Part shown: piece by piece, positions 49,988-62,319 of the stretch
Layout of the letters: every line of letters begins with the position of its first letter
Position numbering within the stretch: the stretch's first letter is position 1
From: Styela clava
Taxonomy: Eukaryota > Chordata > Ascidiacea > Stolidobranchia > Styelidae
Reading direction: 5' to 3'
Length of the DNA stretch: 64,000 nt
NCBI RefSeq assembly: GCF_964204865.1
Contig: NC_135254.1
Coordinates: 18,357,001 to 18,421,000 of the forward strand
Made by a program: the position numbers and the translations under genes
The notes under the pieces: generated by a model
What the model was told of the DNA's origin: nothing
Seen by the model: only the letters and a program-made list of their open reading frames with translations
Databases searched by the model: none

Positions 49988-50347
49988 TCATTGAAACCGA
50001 CAGTCTCCCGTGGCGAACCTGTGTCTACATGGCCTGAGCAAATATAATTTGCCATTTAACAACGATTTGTGGTATTGTTTGACATATGAAAGCAAACAAT
50101 TATTTGTCTGAATGTTAGAATCTTGGGCTGTTGAAAAGTACGCAATTATTGGGTTGCTTTTTTGCGTTGTGCAAATTGTAGGGTATAAAATTAGAAAATT
50201 TATACAAGGCTTATTTTCGAGAAACGTACTGTTTGAAGCAATTTGTGTAGCAAGTTCGAGTGTAATGCTTAATGCATCACCAAGGGTGTGACATAAATTT
50301 TCTAAAAATTCCAACGTTGTCCTGAGCAGTACAAGACTTCTACGCAA
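49988..50347 (-). CDS. Possible isolated terminal exon, unrecognised
   Basis: A 119-codon frame on the minus strand starts after a plausible acceptor (TGAGCTTTAG near 50360) with RRSLVLLRTTLEFLENLCHT and ends at a TGA. Composition is protein-like, with helical leucine-rich text at the start, but there is no ATG and I found no upstream exon in phase on that strand. It could be a remnant or a chance frame. Confidence 0.25.
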   Translation of the reverse strand: MRRSLVLLRTTLEFLENLCHTLGDALSITLELATQIASNSTFLENKPCINFLILYPTICTTQKSNPIIAYFSTAQDSNIQTNNCLLSYVKQYHKSLLNGKLYLLRPCRHRFATGDCRFQ

Positions 50348-51417
50348 AAACTCTAAAGCTCATATTTACAGATAAAATTGAAACAAAATTCAGGTCCTAC
50401 TTCACAAAAATCTTCATTTCACATTGTGCAAAAGTACATCTTCGAAAAATGAAAAAAAAGTCAAATGAGTGAATGGTCGAGTAGTATTGGCAAGTGTTAT
50501 AAATTGCAATAAATTTAATCATATTTTGATCATTGCCAAAGACTGATATAAACATTGGGTTAGCTATTCAAAATAAAATGTTACGCAAAAGACTTAATGT
50601 AATGGAATATGTCCAACAAAAATAAATGAAAAATCACCAAAATCATACTCACTAGGACTCCTTATGTGAAAGCGTCCTAAAATCGCCTAACTTTATTTTC
50701 GAAATGCCTTTGCGTTTCTTTCTTGAAAATATTTCTTAATAATGAAGTCGAATGCATGGTCGTTAAATGAAATTTATCTAGGATTGAATTTTATAAGCTT
50801 TGATTGTTACATCATAATTCGATTTATGGCTCAATCATTTAATATGGTACAAACAATTCTAAATCCCTTAAAAACTCGTGTATAATAAGCTATGCAAAAC
50901 CTTAGATGATTTTAAGTGGGCATTTGTACAACTTCCGTGGAGCGAATATATCTATCGATTATTCAACCTTCAAAATTGTAGATTCAAAAAATAAATTTAA
51001 ACTCTTAGTATATTGCTGTTCTAACAAATTTCCATATGGAACCGAAGCTTATGCGTACGATAGGCAGCATAAGATTCTCAACTGTTAGAAGTTCCGAAGC
51101 ATTCCGAAGAACAGTGATTGACTTTTCAATGCCTTAGTCGCCAATGTAGATAATGATTTTGAAAATAGTTTTGCTTGGTTTCACTTTTATGTCCAATTTT
51201 TCTTTCATCGTTTCAACACATGTTTTATTAGACCTAAAATTCATAGATATTATATAGTATGATGTCAAATGCCATTTTAAAGTGCTTCCGAGTAAAGCAC
51301 GGAAACATTAACTTTACAGTGTTGATTTTTCAGATTATCTCACAAATATAATTTCAAATGTTGTGTTTCTCAAAATGGTAACAAGTGTGTATTACTGGAA
51401 GATATCATTATTTCGGA
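50348..51417. other. Region upstream of the Shisa-like gene
   Basis: No coding exon is supported. A second ATG with a hydrophobic leader occurs at 51153 (MILKIVLLGFTFMS), but its only in-frame donor (GTTTTA) is weak, so I prefer the start at 51418. Confidence 0.4.
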
Positions 51418-54400
51418 ATGTTACTTAAATTGATCATTTTGAATCTGTTTTTATTTTCATGCGTTAGCTGCAACACGGTATTTATATGTCTTGTTTATCT
51501 TCAAAATTAGAATATTACGACGTGAAATATTCTATTTATTATTTTAGGATTCTGACTTGTGCGCAGTTTACCGCGATGGAACAATATACAATTTCAACTG
51601 TGATGGTAAGAGACACTGGCGATTACATCATACAATTTCATTTACAAATATTGGGTATTTTTTAACCTAGTTATTATTGGTTGATGGTAGCTTAGATAAG
51701 CCGACTCACTTTTGAACCGTTACCCAAGCCACTATTTTATTGAAACCTATCGTAAAAAATGCTAAGTAATAATCATAGATTATAATTCATCTAGACATAT
51801 ATAACAAATACCCAATTTGTTCAGGAAATAACATGGAATACCGTGTTGCTCCTTCTCCAAACGCTGGGTCCCACTAAATATACTTAACAACAGAATAGAT
51901 CGGCGCCTGCTATTGAATTTAGTTTTCTATATTCACAATTTTGTAATAAAACAGTTTCTCTTCCTCGATTATTACTTCCAGCAATATAAATTACGTATTT
52001 TTTGAAAAAATTTGATAGTTGGTCATCATTATTTTGGTTTATTTTATATTTTCAAAAACAGGTGGGTACTGTTGTGAAGAAAATACATCGGGATGCTGTT
52101 TATATGATACTGAGATCGGAGTTAGCACAATTTGTAAGTTTTGAATATATTGGTGCTGATATTATCTTCATATAATTAAATATTCCACAATTTCGTTGTA
52201 TTTTGTATGTGCAAAAGGCGCACAATAATTACCATGTCCATCTTCCATTTTATCCAACGGACAGGTGGGTGTTTTACGGAAATATTTTTATATCGAAAAG
52301 ATCGTGTTTTTGCGTCGATTTAGTTTCTCTAAAAACATTTATTGTGGAATTTAAGTTGCTTTTATAAGTGCATGTGGGCAACACTCTTAATTAAGCTTAG
52401 CGAATCAGCATCATTAACAAAGGTGCATTATATTTAATAAAGGTATTCAAAATATCTCTATTTTCTCGCCAGTAAAACAGCCTCGAAATGATGCTGGTTA
52501 CGGCTTCCATGTAGCTCAAACCATTTTATCTGACAATATACTGTCTTCATGTATACATGAAACTTTATTTAAACACTATCTTTGTGCACTGTGTAGATCA
52601 CCAATGCAAGTCCATCATACATGAATGCCACTGTTAACCTTAAAATTAGTGGTAATCTCAATTTAAATCAACGTTTGCGGTGCTCTTCTTTTGTATGATA
52701 CATGATAGATTCCATATCTTGTCCTATAGTATAAGCAGCTAGGCAGTTTCTTTATACGAACCACCTTTATCGTCTTGATCAAGTTATAGATTGGAAATTC
52801 TAAAATACTTCATACCACCTAATTTTGTATTTCAGGGCTTGTTGTTGGAATAGTTTTTGCTGTTTTCCTACTGTTGACTCTTATCGGAATATGTTGTTAC
52901 TATTTATCCCGAAGTTCCTTTTGTCGGTGGTTGTCGTGGTCAACTTCATACTCTTCGACGCATATACGACCTCTGATTCTCGGGTCAAAAAGTAATGAAT
53001 CAGAACTGTCGAGTTCCGCTGAAAAAGATAACCAAGTTTGTTGGAATATATGATATATCCCTTTATTTGGAAATAATATTAGTAGTCGTTTGACGAGCAT
53101 CACAGCAATAATTGCATCCGTATAGCGCCGTCCATTATTTATATTTGACTTTACTAAATACCAAAGTGAATCTTTACAATAAATTAAGTTTTACAATACC
53201 ATACACTTGACAGATTCTTAAACTGATATATCAGCTAATATTACAGAATATTTGTTAAATATTTAAAAATAATATTGAACTCCCTGAATCCGAGTTCTAG
53301 TTGTGATTAATAAACAGTTAAAACCATATCCCTTCACATCATCTAAGGATTGGGAAATAGGTTTATCGTAGCCAAACAAAATAAGTTCTCAGTACAACTC
53401 CGTATCTGTTCACTCAGACTCTTTGTTACGATATCACGCTTTATGAAATCATGTGTACAAGTAATTATTTTACCAGGATGTTTGGCGATAATTTAGTCAA
53501 TCACATATACGAAATATATGTATATATATAAACAATGAAATCTTTATGTAACGATGATATTTTGAAATCATGTTTCTGTACACAGGAAGCCGTATACGAA
53601 GAAATAAACGGCTCAGACTCCTTTACTTCGACTATATCAACGACCACAACGACAGAAGATGATTTAACCGCAGACAAAATGTCATGTTGTCCTACCCTCG
53701 ACTGTTTATGTCCTTGCCCATCATTGCCCAGTTTTGATTGGCTGACAAAAAAGAAAACTCGCAAGTCACTACCTTGGGATGACGAAGAGGCCATGATGAT
53801 TCCAGGTTCTAAGGGACGACGTAGAATGGGCAGGTCAGGAAAATCTATTATAGATGGGATTACGCTTGAAAAAACAGAGTAGGCACAATGCTCAGTTATG
53901 AGTTTTGTAGAACTGTTCTCATATGCTATATACATTGATGATAAACGGTATTCAATTCACTTAGTTTTGTCGTGTCATCAACTGATTTGTTCAGTATGCT
54001 CTGGTATTTGCGATTGTTCTCAATAAGAAACCGACTTGAGTATATGTTAGTTAGGATTTAGAATTTTATAGGCTCTGAAGATACAAGCGTATTATAACTA
54101 ACATAATATATTAAGAAAATAAGTGAACCTCGCAAACCTCAATGTCGCTCAATCTTTGACTTGATTGATTGCTTTTTCAATCGCATTACAGAGTTTTTGG
54201 ATGCAAAAAAATGATGTTTATCCAACATGCCTACAATATGTTTGTTTTAAGTTATTGTTGGGAACATTACAAAGCAATATAGTGATTTTTAGTAAATCTT
54301 AAAACTTGGCCCAATATCTAGATTTTGAGTATCAAATCAAAACAATCCTTACGAACCTTAGTTCTCCAAAATCAGGAATTTTTTTCAGACCAATCCACTG

Positions 54401-56359
54401 GGTTGGATCATCTCCAGCACAAGCAAAACCACCCCACCCGACGAAGATCAAAAAACTTCGATCACTGCAGAACGTGCCTGTAAAGTCGTTTCTACAAGAA
54501 CCAAAATGGAAAAGATCAAAAAGAAGTAAAAAAAGACGCAGAAGAATAAAACAACTGAGAAAAAGAAGCCACGACGATATGAGCGTTCAAAGCCAGAGAA
54601 TCGAAAATCGTTATTATCAATTCAAAGGGTAATTACAAGATGCAGTAATTTCTAAGTTCTTTATAAGACTAGTTAGATTTTTTACATTTCCTTCGAGTAT
54701 TATTTAATTTACCTTTGAAGATTCATTAAAGATTGTCTTCAAGGTCCAGGGAACCTTCTGGCACTCACGTTACGTAAATATAAATCCCAGTTTCCCAGTT
54801 AGCAATTACTGTTTCTAGAAAAAAAAAATTGTGATTATTCCAACAAGCAATTGTGGAATTTTCATATACGCTTATATCGATTTATGTAGAATTTTATATT
54901 ACTTCAATATTATTAATTAATTTTGCACAGAGTCGAATCCAAAAAATTGTCTATGTCCGAAAGCAACTTGTTCGAATTCAAACGAGAAGGTGGACCGATA
55001 GAAATTATAACTGGGGAAAGAATTCCTAATCAATCAAACCAAATTCCAGATGAGTGGGCGCACGTAATGATGCAAGTAAGAATACATTATAGTTGTAAAA
55101 TTAGGCGTTTTATGCAAAAGTATGCGTCAGTGTCACTAGAGCAAATCGTTTTTAAGCAGCCTGATAAAAAATACATTTGCATTGACCACACTATGAAACA
55201 ATGTACGGTACATTTTTTTGTCGTGAGAATTAGATCAGGGTTCAAAGTCTTCTTTTTAGTAAATTTGTCATCGCTTCCCGTCGAAGAAGTTTTTTTTTCA
55301 AAATTAAACAAAATTCGATGATTTAGTCGCTCAATATATTATTTCCGACAATGACTATATTTTATTGGACTCGTCTTCAAGAAATTTCGTAAACACCTTT
55401 GGTTAGTATTTTGAACTAAGTGGTTTGCATTTTAAATTGTTAGAATTGCTGTTGAAATCAAACTGTGAATAGCATAAGACCAATACATACACCTTAGTGG
55501 AATAGTTCACGTAGAACACTGATTAAATTATCAATATAGATATCAAATTTATTTACATTGTTCTCAGCTCAAAGCCGTCGATGGCGGAGAGAACAAGTAC
55601 AAATGGCTGGAGAAACATTACGGTAGGCATTACCGCCCACGTCGGCGAACAACTTGCCTTGATTCTAGGCAAGCTGATCGCATAGTTCAGACGCTCAGCG
55701 CTTCAGGAAAACGCCGTAAGAAGAAACGACTGTCAGGACCGCCTAAAGTAAGTTTTGGAAAGCGCAGAAAATCTACGAAAAAATATTATTCGGAAGGATA
55801 TGCATCCCCCAATGAAAGTTCTGAATATTCAAACTTGCCTCCTCCACCGCCTTCGATGTTAAGCAATCATGGATTTCCCGCCGCCGATGCCAATTTAGCC
55901 GGAATAGAATCATCATTTGCTGACGTTCTTACGCAGTCATCATCCGACGAAGACGATACACTGCATGGCCGTAAAAGGAATACTTGGTACAATATGTTAA
56001 TGCCATCCCCAAGAAGTAGTCCATCTTCAGAAGAACTGCCTGGCATGATATCGGAAGCAAGTTCAATTGTAGATTTTCATACTCCTAGAGATCAAATTAG
56101 TAACCCTGAGTCTCCGACACAGGACCCATCATTCTCGAGATTAAGACCACATTCGGGATCCTTAAATTCAAATCAATCTGTGGATACACGTGCTCTCGGA
56201 CTGTTAGATATAGGTGTATGGATGACAGAGCAAATTTTAAAAGAAGAAGATGACAGAAACGAAATTAAAGAAGGCAACGAAGAAACTGAAAATATGTCAA
56301 CACCAGCTCGACCTGATATTGTAATTGTGAGTGATATTGATGACCAAAACAAGGAGTAG
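51418..56359 (+). CDS. Shisa/CYYR1-like single-pass membrane protein with long tail, eight exons
   Basis: Exons 51418-51477, 51548-51605, 52062-52133, 52836-53035, 53586-53833, 54389-54628, 54931-55075 and 55568-56359 join in phase to 604 residues. The first is a clean signal peptide (MLLKLIILNLFLFSCVSCNT). The short ectodomain has exactly six cysteines in the order C, C, CC, CC (25, 38, 43-44, 51-52) and one NTS glycosylation site. A membrane helix spans 64-88 (WLVVGIVFAVFLLLTLIGI). This is the layout of the Shisa-like group (Shisa, CYYR1, WBP1, VOPP1), trafficking or signalling adaptors. The tail is about 515 residues, far longer than CYYR1: VYEEI at 133, a cysteine cluster CCPTLDCLCPCP at 164-175, a strongly basic stretch near 252-273, another near 385-410, LPPPPPS, and serine/acidic runs. 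The exon 4 donor (CAA-GTTTGT) is weak; reading through gives a stop at 53054 and a short form ending QVCWNI. Confidence 0.8.
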
Positions 56360-59215
56360 TGTGTTTTGAGGTGCTGTCACAATCACACTCTAGTACATGT
56401 TAAATCCGTTGCAATTGTTTTCAACCTATCTATTGGAGCAAAACGATCGATAGAACTTGTTCGATTTTGCAATTTGATCTTTGACAAGCAAAATGAATAG
56501 ATATTTTTGTCATTCAAATCTCTAATTTTTAATAAGCAGGGGCAAAAATAACATTTAAGAGACCATAATTTCAGAGTAGTTTTTCTCTTATCCCAGTAAA
56601 TTCCTCTTTTTTTATGATGTTCTAAAAGTTTCAATTCATTCGATAATAACATTTAACCTTGATTTGATTTAGTACTTTCCAATTCAATATTTATATCTGG
56701 CCATGTACAAACTCATTTTAGTAGTAGGAAAAATGTAAACTTCTCACTTTCAATTTTTATTCCCATCTTCCCACTGGTTAGGAACCCCTGTCTCAATTAT
56801 TCGATGATACACCTGCTTATACATTTTTTACCACTGTAATGTGCAAAATATTATCTACATGAAATATCAATTGTAAAAATCCCCTTTATCATGCGATTGG
56901 TAACTATGTGACTGAGGAAAGATTTCAGGCCCAGGAAACTAAACAAAGGATTGCCGGAAATCAGATCTGCCAAACTTTATTATTTGATACAAAAACTTGC
57001 TTGCCATTTATTTCCACGGTGCTATTTGTATTTTTAGTGTAAAATGGTCAAGAGCAATTGTCCATATATAAGGTATATCCAATATGATTGGCAATAATTT
57101 TTATTAAAGAGTTTTCAATTTAAATGTATGCGGTATTTTATTCTTTGTGTATAAATATTACAAACATTGTTGCCGTGTTACTTCTCAATGTCTTAGTATT
57201 TTAGAATTGACTCAATGCGTCGCGATATTTTCAAGACCATAAACCAAGGTACGCAAATACACCAAATTTAAATGATCGCATCGCAATGTCAGCAATATTC
57301 TAATCGAATGTAGGAACAAAAGTTACTGAAAGCTATAGAAAGGTGTGTCACGAATTATAAAAAACAACATGTTGTAGAATGAAATGTCGGACTCATATAC
57401 TACTCCAGTAAGTCTTTCAGGCGACACACTGAAGAGTTGGAACTTAAAACCCGAGTCGCGACTCATCAGTTGACGCCCGAACAAGCAGGAGAACAAGTCC
57501 AGTCGAGCTATTGCACATTTCATAAGCAACAGGCAAATACATACGACATGCTAAAACTACATGAAACCTCACTACTTATCTAATAATGACCGCGTTTATT
57601 TTGGCATGAATATGACATTTTCTGGGTTATAACTTATTACTAATGTAGATTAGCGGTATTTTGTTTTTTCAATACGACACTGAGCGGAGTAGAGTAGTAA
57701 ACCCTATTTCACCACAAAAGCTTTTCCATTTTTTTAAGTTTTAGTTATATTTTAGTTATAACAAAATGTATTTACAAATGAGTCACCTCTATAGATTTTA
57801 TAGGCAACTTATATTATTTGCAAATTATTTCGTGTAGTTTTTGAAGTTATTAGTCTCTGATGTATTGTTATACAAAAAACTACCAATAATTCCATACTAA
57901 TGCGAATGCGAACAATGGTTATTTTTTGAGATAGGCAGAGACGTGACGAAGACAACTATTGATTACACGATAATTTTCTTATATGACTTAAATATGAAAT
58001 CTGTTCGTTAAAATATGTTCAATATCAACATAGTATTTCATCCAATCAATAACATAATATCGCCAGGTGGCGGGAGAGAGCAATTTTCAAATGCTCAATA
58101 TCTCATTAGTTTGTAGATTTTGCGAACGTCAAATAATGTATAGGACTTGCATGAATAGAATATAAATGATTGAATCGCAAAACCAAAGCATACTAAAATG
58201 TCATTTCCTGTTCTATAGCTCTTGCTGTTTCCATTTAGTTAATTTGTATATGGAGTAACGCATATGATGAGATTGATCAATACGAAGTTAAAAGTACTTA
58301 GAATTACAAGACAAATTACCACAAAGTAATGCAATAAACCGCTGAAATGATATAGATATGATTCGAATTAAATCGCCCTTTATGAAAATTTTAACTGTGT
58401 GAAAATGTTGATTGTGACAGCGTTTTTTCCCCTTGCAGATATTTTATATCTTTTCTCAACAACCATTTGCAATACTCGACTGGAAGTCCAACCCAATACT
58501 CAATGATAACGATTTGTTGAATAATCACCGGCTGCGTCACAACTAATATATAAATTGATTTGTACAGTATGAGAATTGACCCATTTTTTGACAATCAGCA
58601 ATTTAATGACACTAAACCCCGGGAAAACAGTTGTTGCAAAGATGAATTCTCCGATTCCCTGACATAATATTGCCACTATTACCATGGTGCAGGGCAATAC
58701 CTCAAAACATTGAACTATGGATACACACTCAACAAAAGAATATTGAGTTTCATGACTGATTTCTCCTTTATTAGTGTTACCCCCTATGAATTAGAAGCGT
58801 AATACGAAACGTTCAATAAACAAAACGATGGCCAGCAAATGACGTCTGAAACTAATGAAATTATTGTTTCCTGGTTTGTAAAGGCGCAAGTAACTTGTCT
58901 CTTGTAAACACCTTTTGTCTGCAATGTGATTTTATTAGTGTCCGTTTAGTTATCAAAGTATTTATTGTTCGTATGATGACGGTTTTGAAAAAAAATGTTC
59001 GACCTTCACAGTTAATAATTCACTGTTGGTTCAACAATCAACTGATGTTGTGAAAGCCAAGTTTTATTTTTAGTCTCTTTGTGGATTCACGAAATTAACT
59101 TTTTTTCCCATTTTGAAAATTGTGAGTAAGCGCTATCAAACCAACTAGTTATTGAAAGCAACCTTAAGTTTCTGTCTGAAAGAAGTCTTCATTTATTCAT
59201 TAATATTTTATAGGC

Positions 59216-59515
59216 ATGTCACAGTGCCTAAATGTCGTAACAACCAAGTTCGTAAAATCCGAGATACTTGTTTTTGATTTCGTTGAGGTATATACGAATA
59301 TCATCAACACATTTGTAAGTTTAACTAAGTGTTGTGTTGAATTACAGAAGCTTACCTCACTTTTAAAGAGAACTGTCTTGTGCGTCAACTGCGATCGATG
59401 GAGAAGACATTTGCGGCAGATTGTATGCCGATATTATAGATACACTGACGCAATTCGAAATGTAGTGTTTATATATTATGAGAAAGACTACTTTACATCG
59501 AATATTCTCCTTTGA
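59216..59515 (+). CDS. Weak candidate small open frame, 99 codons
   Basis: ATG directly follows a TTTTATAG acceptor-like string. The frame runs MSQCLNVVTTKFVKSEIL to a TGA and includes a Cys/Arg-rich part (LCVNCDRWRRHLRQIVCRYY). A strong donor-like GTAAGT and an acceptor-like TTACAG lie 33 bases apart in frame, which is too short for a usual intron. No family recognised; it may be noncoding. Confidence 0.25.
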   Translation: MSQCLNVVTTKFVKSEILVFDFVEVYTNIINTFVSLTKCCVELQKLTSLLKRTVLCVNCDRWRRHLRQIVCRYYRYTDAIRNVVFIYYEKDYFTSNILL

Positions 59516-62191
59516 AACGAAATGTCGAGTTAAAAAGGGCGCTAGGACAGATGTAATATATAATCAATTTTATACAAAAATATGAAAAAATCTATGAACA
59601 CTTTGCATGTCAGTTCAAATAATTTCTAGATATGCTAGGCTTTAGAGAACCCAATGTCAGAACTTAAATTTGCGAAAAAAATAATTTGTACTCATTGCAC
59701 GATATAAATGATTGTGATTATCAAACTTAGCTTCAAATCACTTCTTTAGTAAATATAATTTAGAAGAGAACTTAATGATAATAAATTAATTAACTTAAGC
59801 GCTACTCGAGGAGGCTTAAACAATCGAAAGTGAAATTCAGTTCAGTGAAACAAAGAAACAACATCTTGAAGTGACTCAAACCCTAATGCGTTGAAAGATA
59901 ACCTAATTTGACATTTCCTTCAACCATTTCCCAAAGGGAAACAGATCGTGTAAAAAATCAGTAATTTTATACTTCAGTGCATTGATACGAAGCTTGTGCC
60001 AAGAAATTGTTTTTAAAGCACAAGTTATCTGTATCCAAATCAAATAATATGTTTATATTCACAGCATACTTCATTATCAGTGAGGACTATTTTATCGCTC
60101 TTCAGATTATTAACTGTAAAACTCCAATCAAAGTTGCTGATTTTTTAATAGAAACCCCCACTCTTAGCTAAGATGTTGTCGCGCATTGATTCGGGGAATG
60201 AGAATACACAAACGTTATGATTAAATTGAGAAATTCTTCAGAATTGAGTAACTATTATTCGAGGGGATTTCAAACGCTTCAAAAGCTTTCTTCAAAAGGC
60301 GGTTTTTAAGATATATAATCGCGACGCTCAAGCGATAGGAACAAGGAAGAAGAATTTGTTTACAAGTTTGATCGAAGTAAAATAAGTTTTGTTTGATTTT
60401 ATAGTAGAATGATAATTTTTTTGCCTATTTTAACGTTTTTTTCAAATCACAATTACCGTGTTTTGAACGAGTTGATTGAAGATCTTATTTACAAGATTTT
60501 TAGTCGTCAGGTCATGAATATGCAGAACAATAGTTGGTTAATAGTTTTAATTATGATGTATTGACAGAAGTAACTGGTAACGAAACAAAAATTATCTTAT
60601 CATCAAGTGGTGAACGTGCGCTTTTGTCATTCCCGTACAAAAATGAAAAATTTAAAACTTACAAATATTTTCAACTCCTAAGCACATTTTTAAAATAATG
60701 AGTTAATCAATAATAAAATTGATCTTTTGTAACACTCTTTATAAACGGCCCAGTTTCAAGGAAAACCTCATTCATGTAATATCACCAGAATATTAATATT
60801 GAGTCACACTTTAAGAGGGGAAATTCGTTTGAACTGCAAATACAAGTTAACAAATGCGTTTTACTTTCATCTATATAGTTATTGCCTTATTCCGCCTTTT
60901 TATTTACTTCTCCCCATCTGTAAGTACGTCTTTTATAGAAATAATCGAAAGATATAATACTGCTAAGGCATAACAAATATTATGTCTAAAAAAATAAACT
61001 AATTGTGGGTTCTCTTAATCTTTTATCTCATCAAAACGAGATATAAAATCATATTTTAGCAGCAAATTATACTAAAAAATCTCCTATCCAAGTGGACATT
61101 GTTGGAAGATTTCAATAATATGCAATTTCGTTGAATGATAACATAATAAATATAATAGTTATATGCATTTCAAGTTTTAACTATGAAGATTCAAATCGAA
61201 CTATTTTAATCAATTGTATCGATTACTTCATAACTGGAGCAATTAGGCCAATACAACATTGCAATTAAAGGTGTTTTCCTCATTTAATGGAGCATTAACA
61301 AAATGAAAAATGTATTTGTTTATCTTTGTATAATAATATGCAACGCAAACATCTTATAAATCAGGTTACAATTGCAACCAATCATGAAACTATGGAGCTA
61401 AGACAGTGGCTTGAAACCTTCTTTTTTTTTTAATTACTCCTTCGCGTATTTTGGAACTCTTATTCCCCCCTCACTTTGCATAAAACTATATTATTTGTCA
61501 ACTATTCAATGGATAACTCACGGGTGTTATGCGCATGTTCCCACTTTTGTACAGTTTAAGTAGTTTATACGTAAGTCTAAACAAGTATATTAGTAATAGT
61601 GTAATTATTCATAAGAACTGGAAATCATTGGTAATACTATAGCAAACAAGAAGCACAATTCCTCCTCATGAAACACAAAATTCCTGATGAGAAATTACCC
61701 ATCGTTAGGAAACGTGGAGCTAAGCTTTAAATAAGCAGTATATATTTTATTTGTAGTTTGGGTGAAATAGATGAAAATTACCAAGATGACGTTCCAAACG
61801 AGAGTCGACATAAATATAATCGTCATAAAATATCCCTTCAACAGTATGAGGCGTGCCTTTTTTTCTCTCACTCACTTCTCTCTAATATCTTATCATAAAT
61901 CCCTTACATGTGACGACGAATTGTAGTCGGTTGTCGATAACTCGATGGGGATGTAGTTGTCCGTCGGGTCGAGCCCGGTCAACCGTGAGCTGTTGTACAA
62001 TTGGTCCACGCTTAAACATGTTTTTCTTTAGCATGCTACATCGTATTAGTAGAAAGTAGACTCAGCTGCAAAATATAATCAAATTTCTAATCTTTTATAG
62101 CAAAATGTCAAATTGGGTAAATTGAGAACTCTGTAAGGTCGTTTTGCAATTTCAATTCTGTAATTACTCGAAAACCAGCGAAGGACAAAGT

Positions 62192-62319
62192 ATATTTTTA
62201 GTGATCTACATGTGCTTTCCACAAGCTGTTCATGGATATGGATTTACAAAATGTCACGACTCGAAATACAGGATATGTTCCTCTTTCGGAACTGGACTAC
62301 ATTGTAATAGATTCAAAGG
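62192..62319 (+). CDS. Weak candidate phase 1-1 exon, cysteine-containing
   Basis: Between an acceptor-like TTTTTAG and a donor-like AAAG-GTCAGA lies an open segment with CFPQAVHGYGF, KCHDSKYRIC and GLHCN. Four cysteines in about 30 residues and symmetric phase 1 ends would fit a secreted-domain exon, but no partner exon was found up to the window edge. Confidence 0.2.

Noticed and set aside
53501-53935. A 144-codon minus-strand open frame
   Set aside because: It is the shadow of exon 5 of the Shisa-like gene, whose plus-strand reading joins in phase with its neighbours.
58391-58697. Overlapping minus-strand frames with hydrophobic text
   Set aside because: Two frames compete, neither shows a family motif, and no splice partner is visible.
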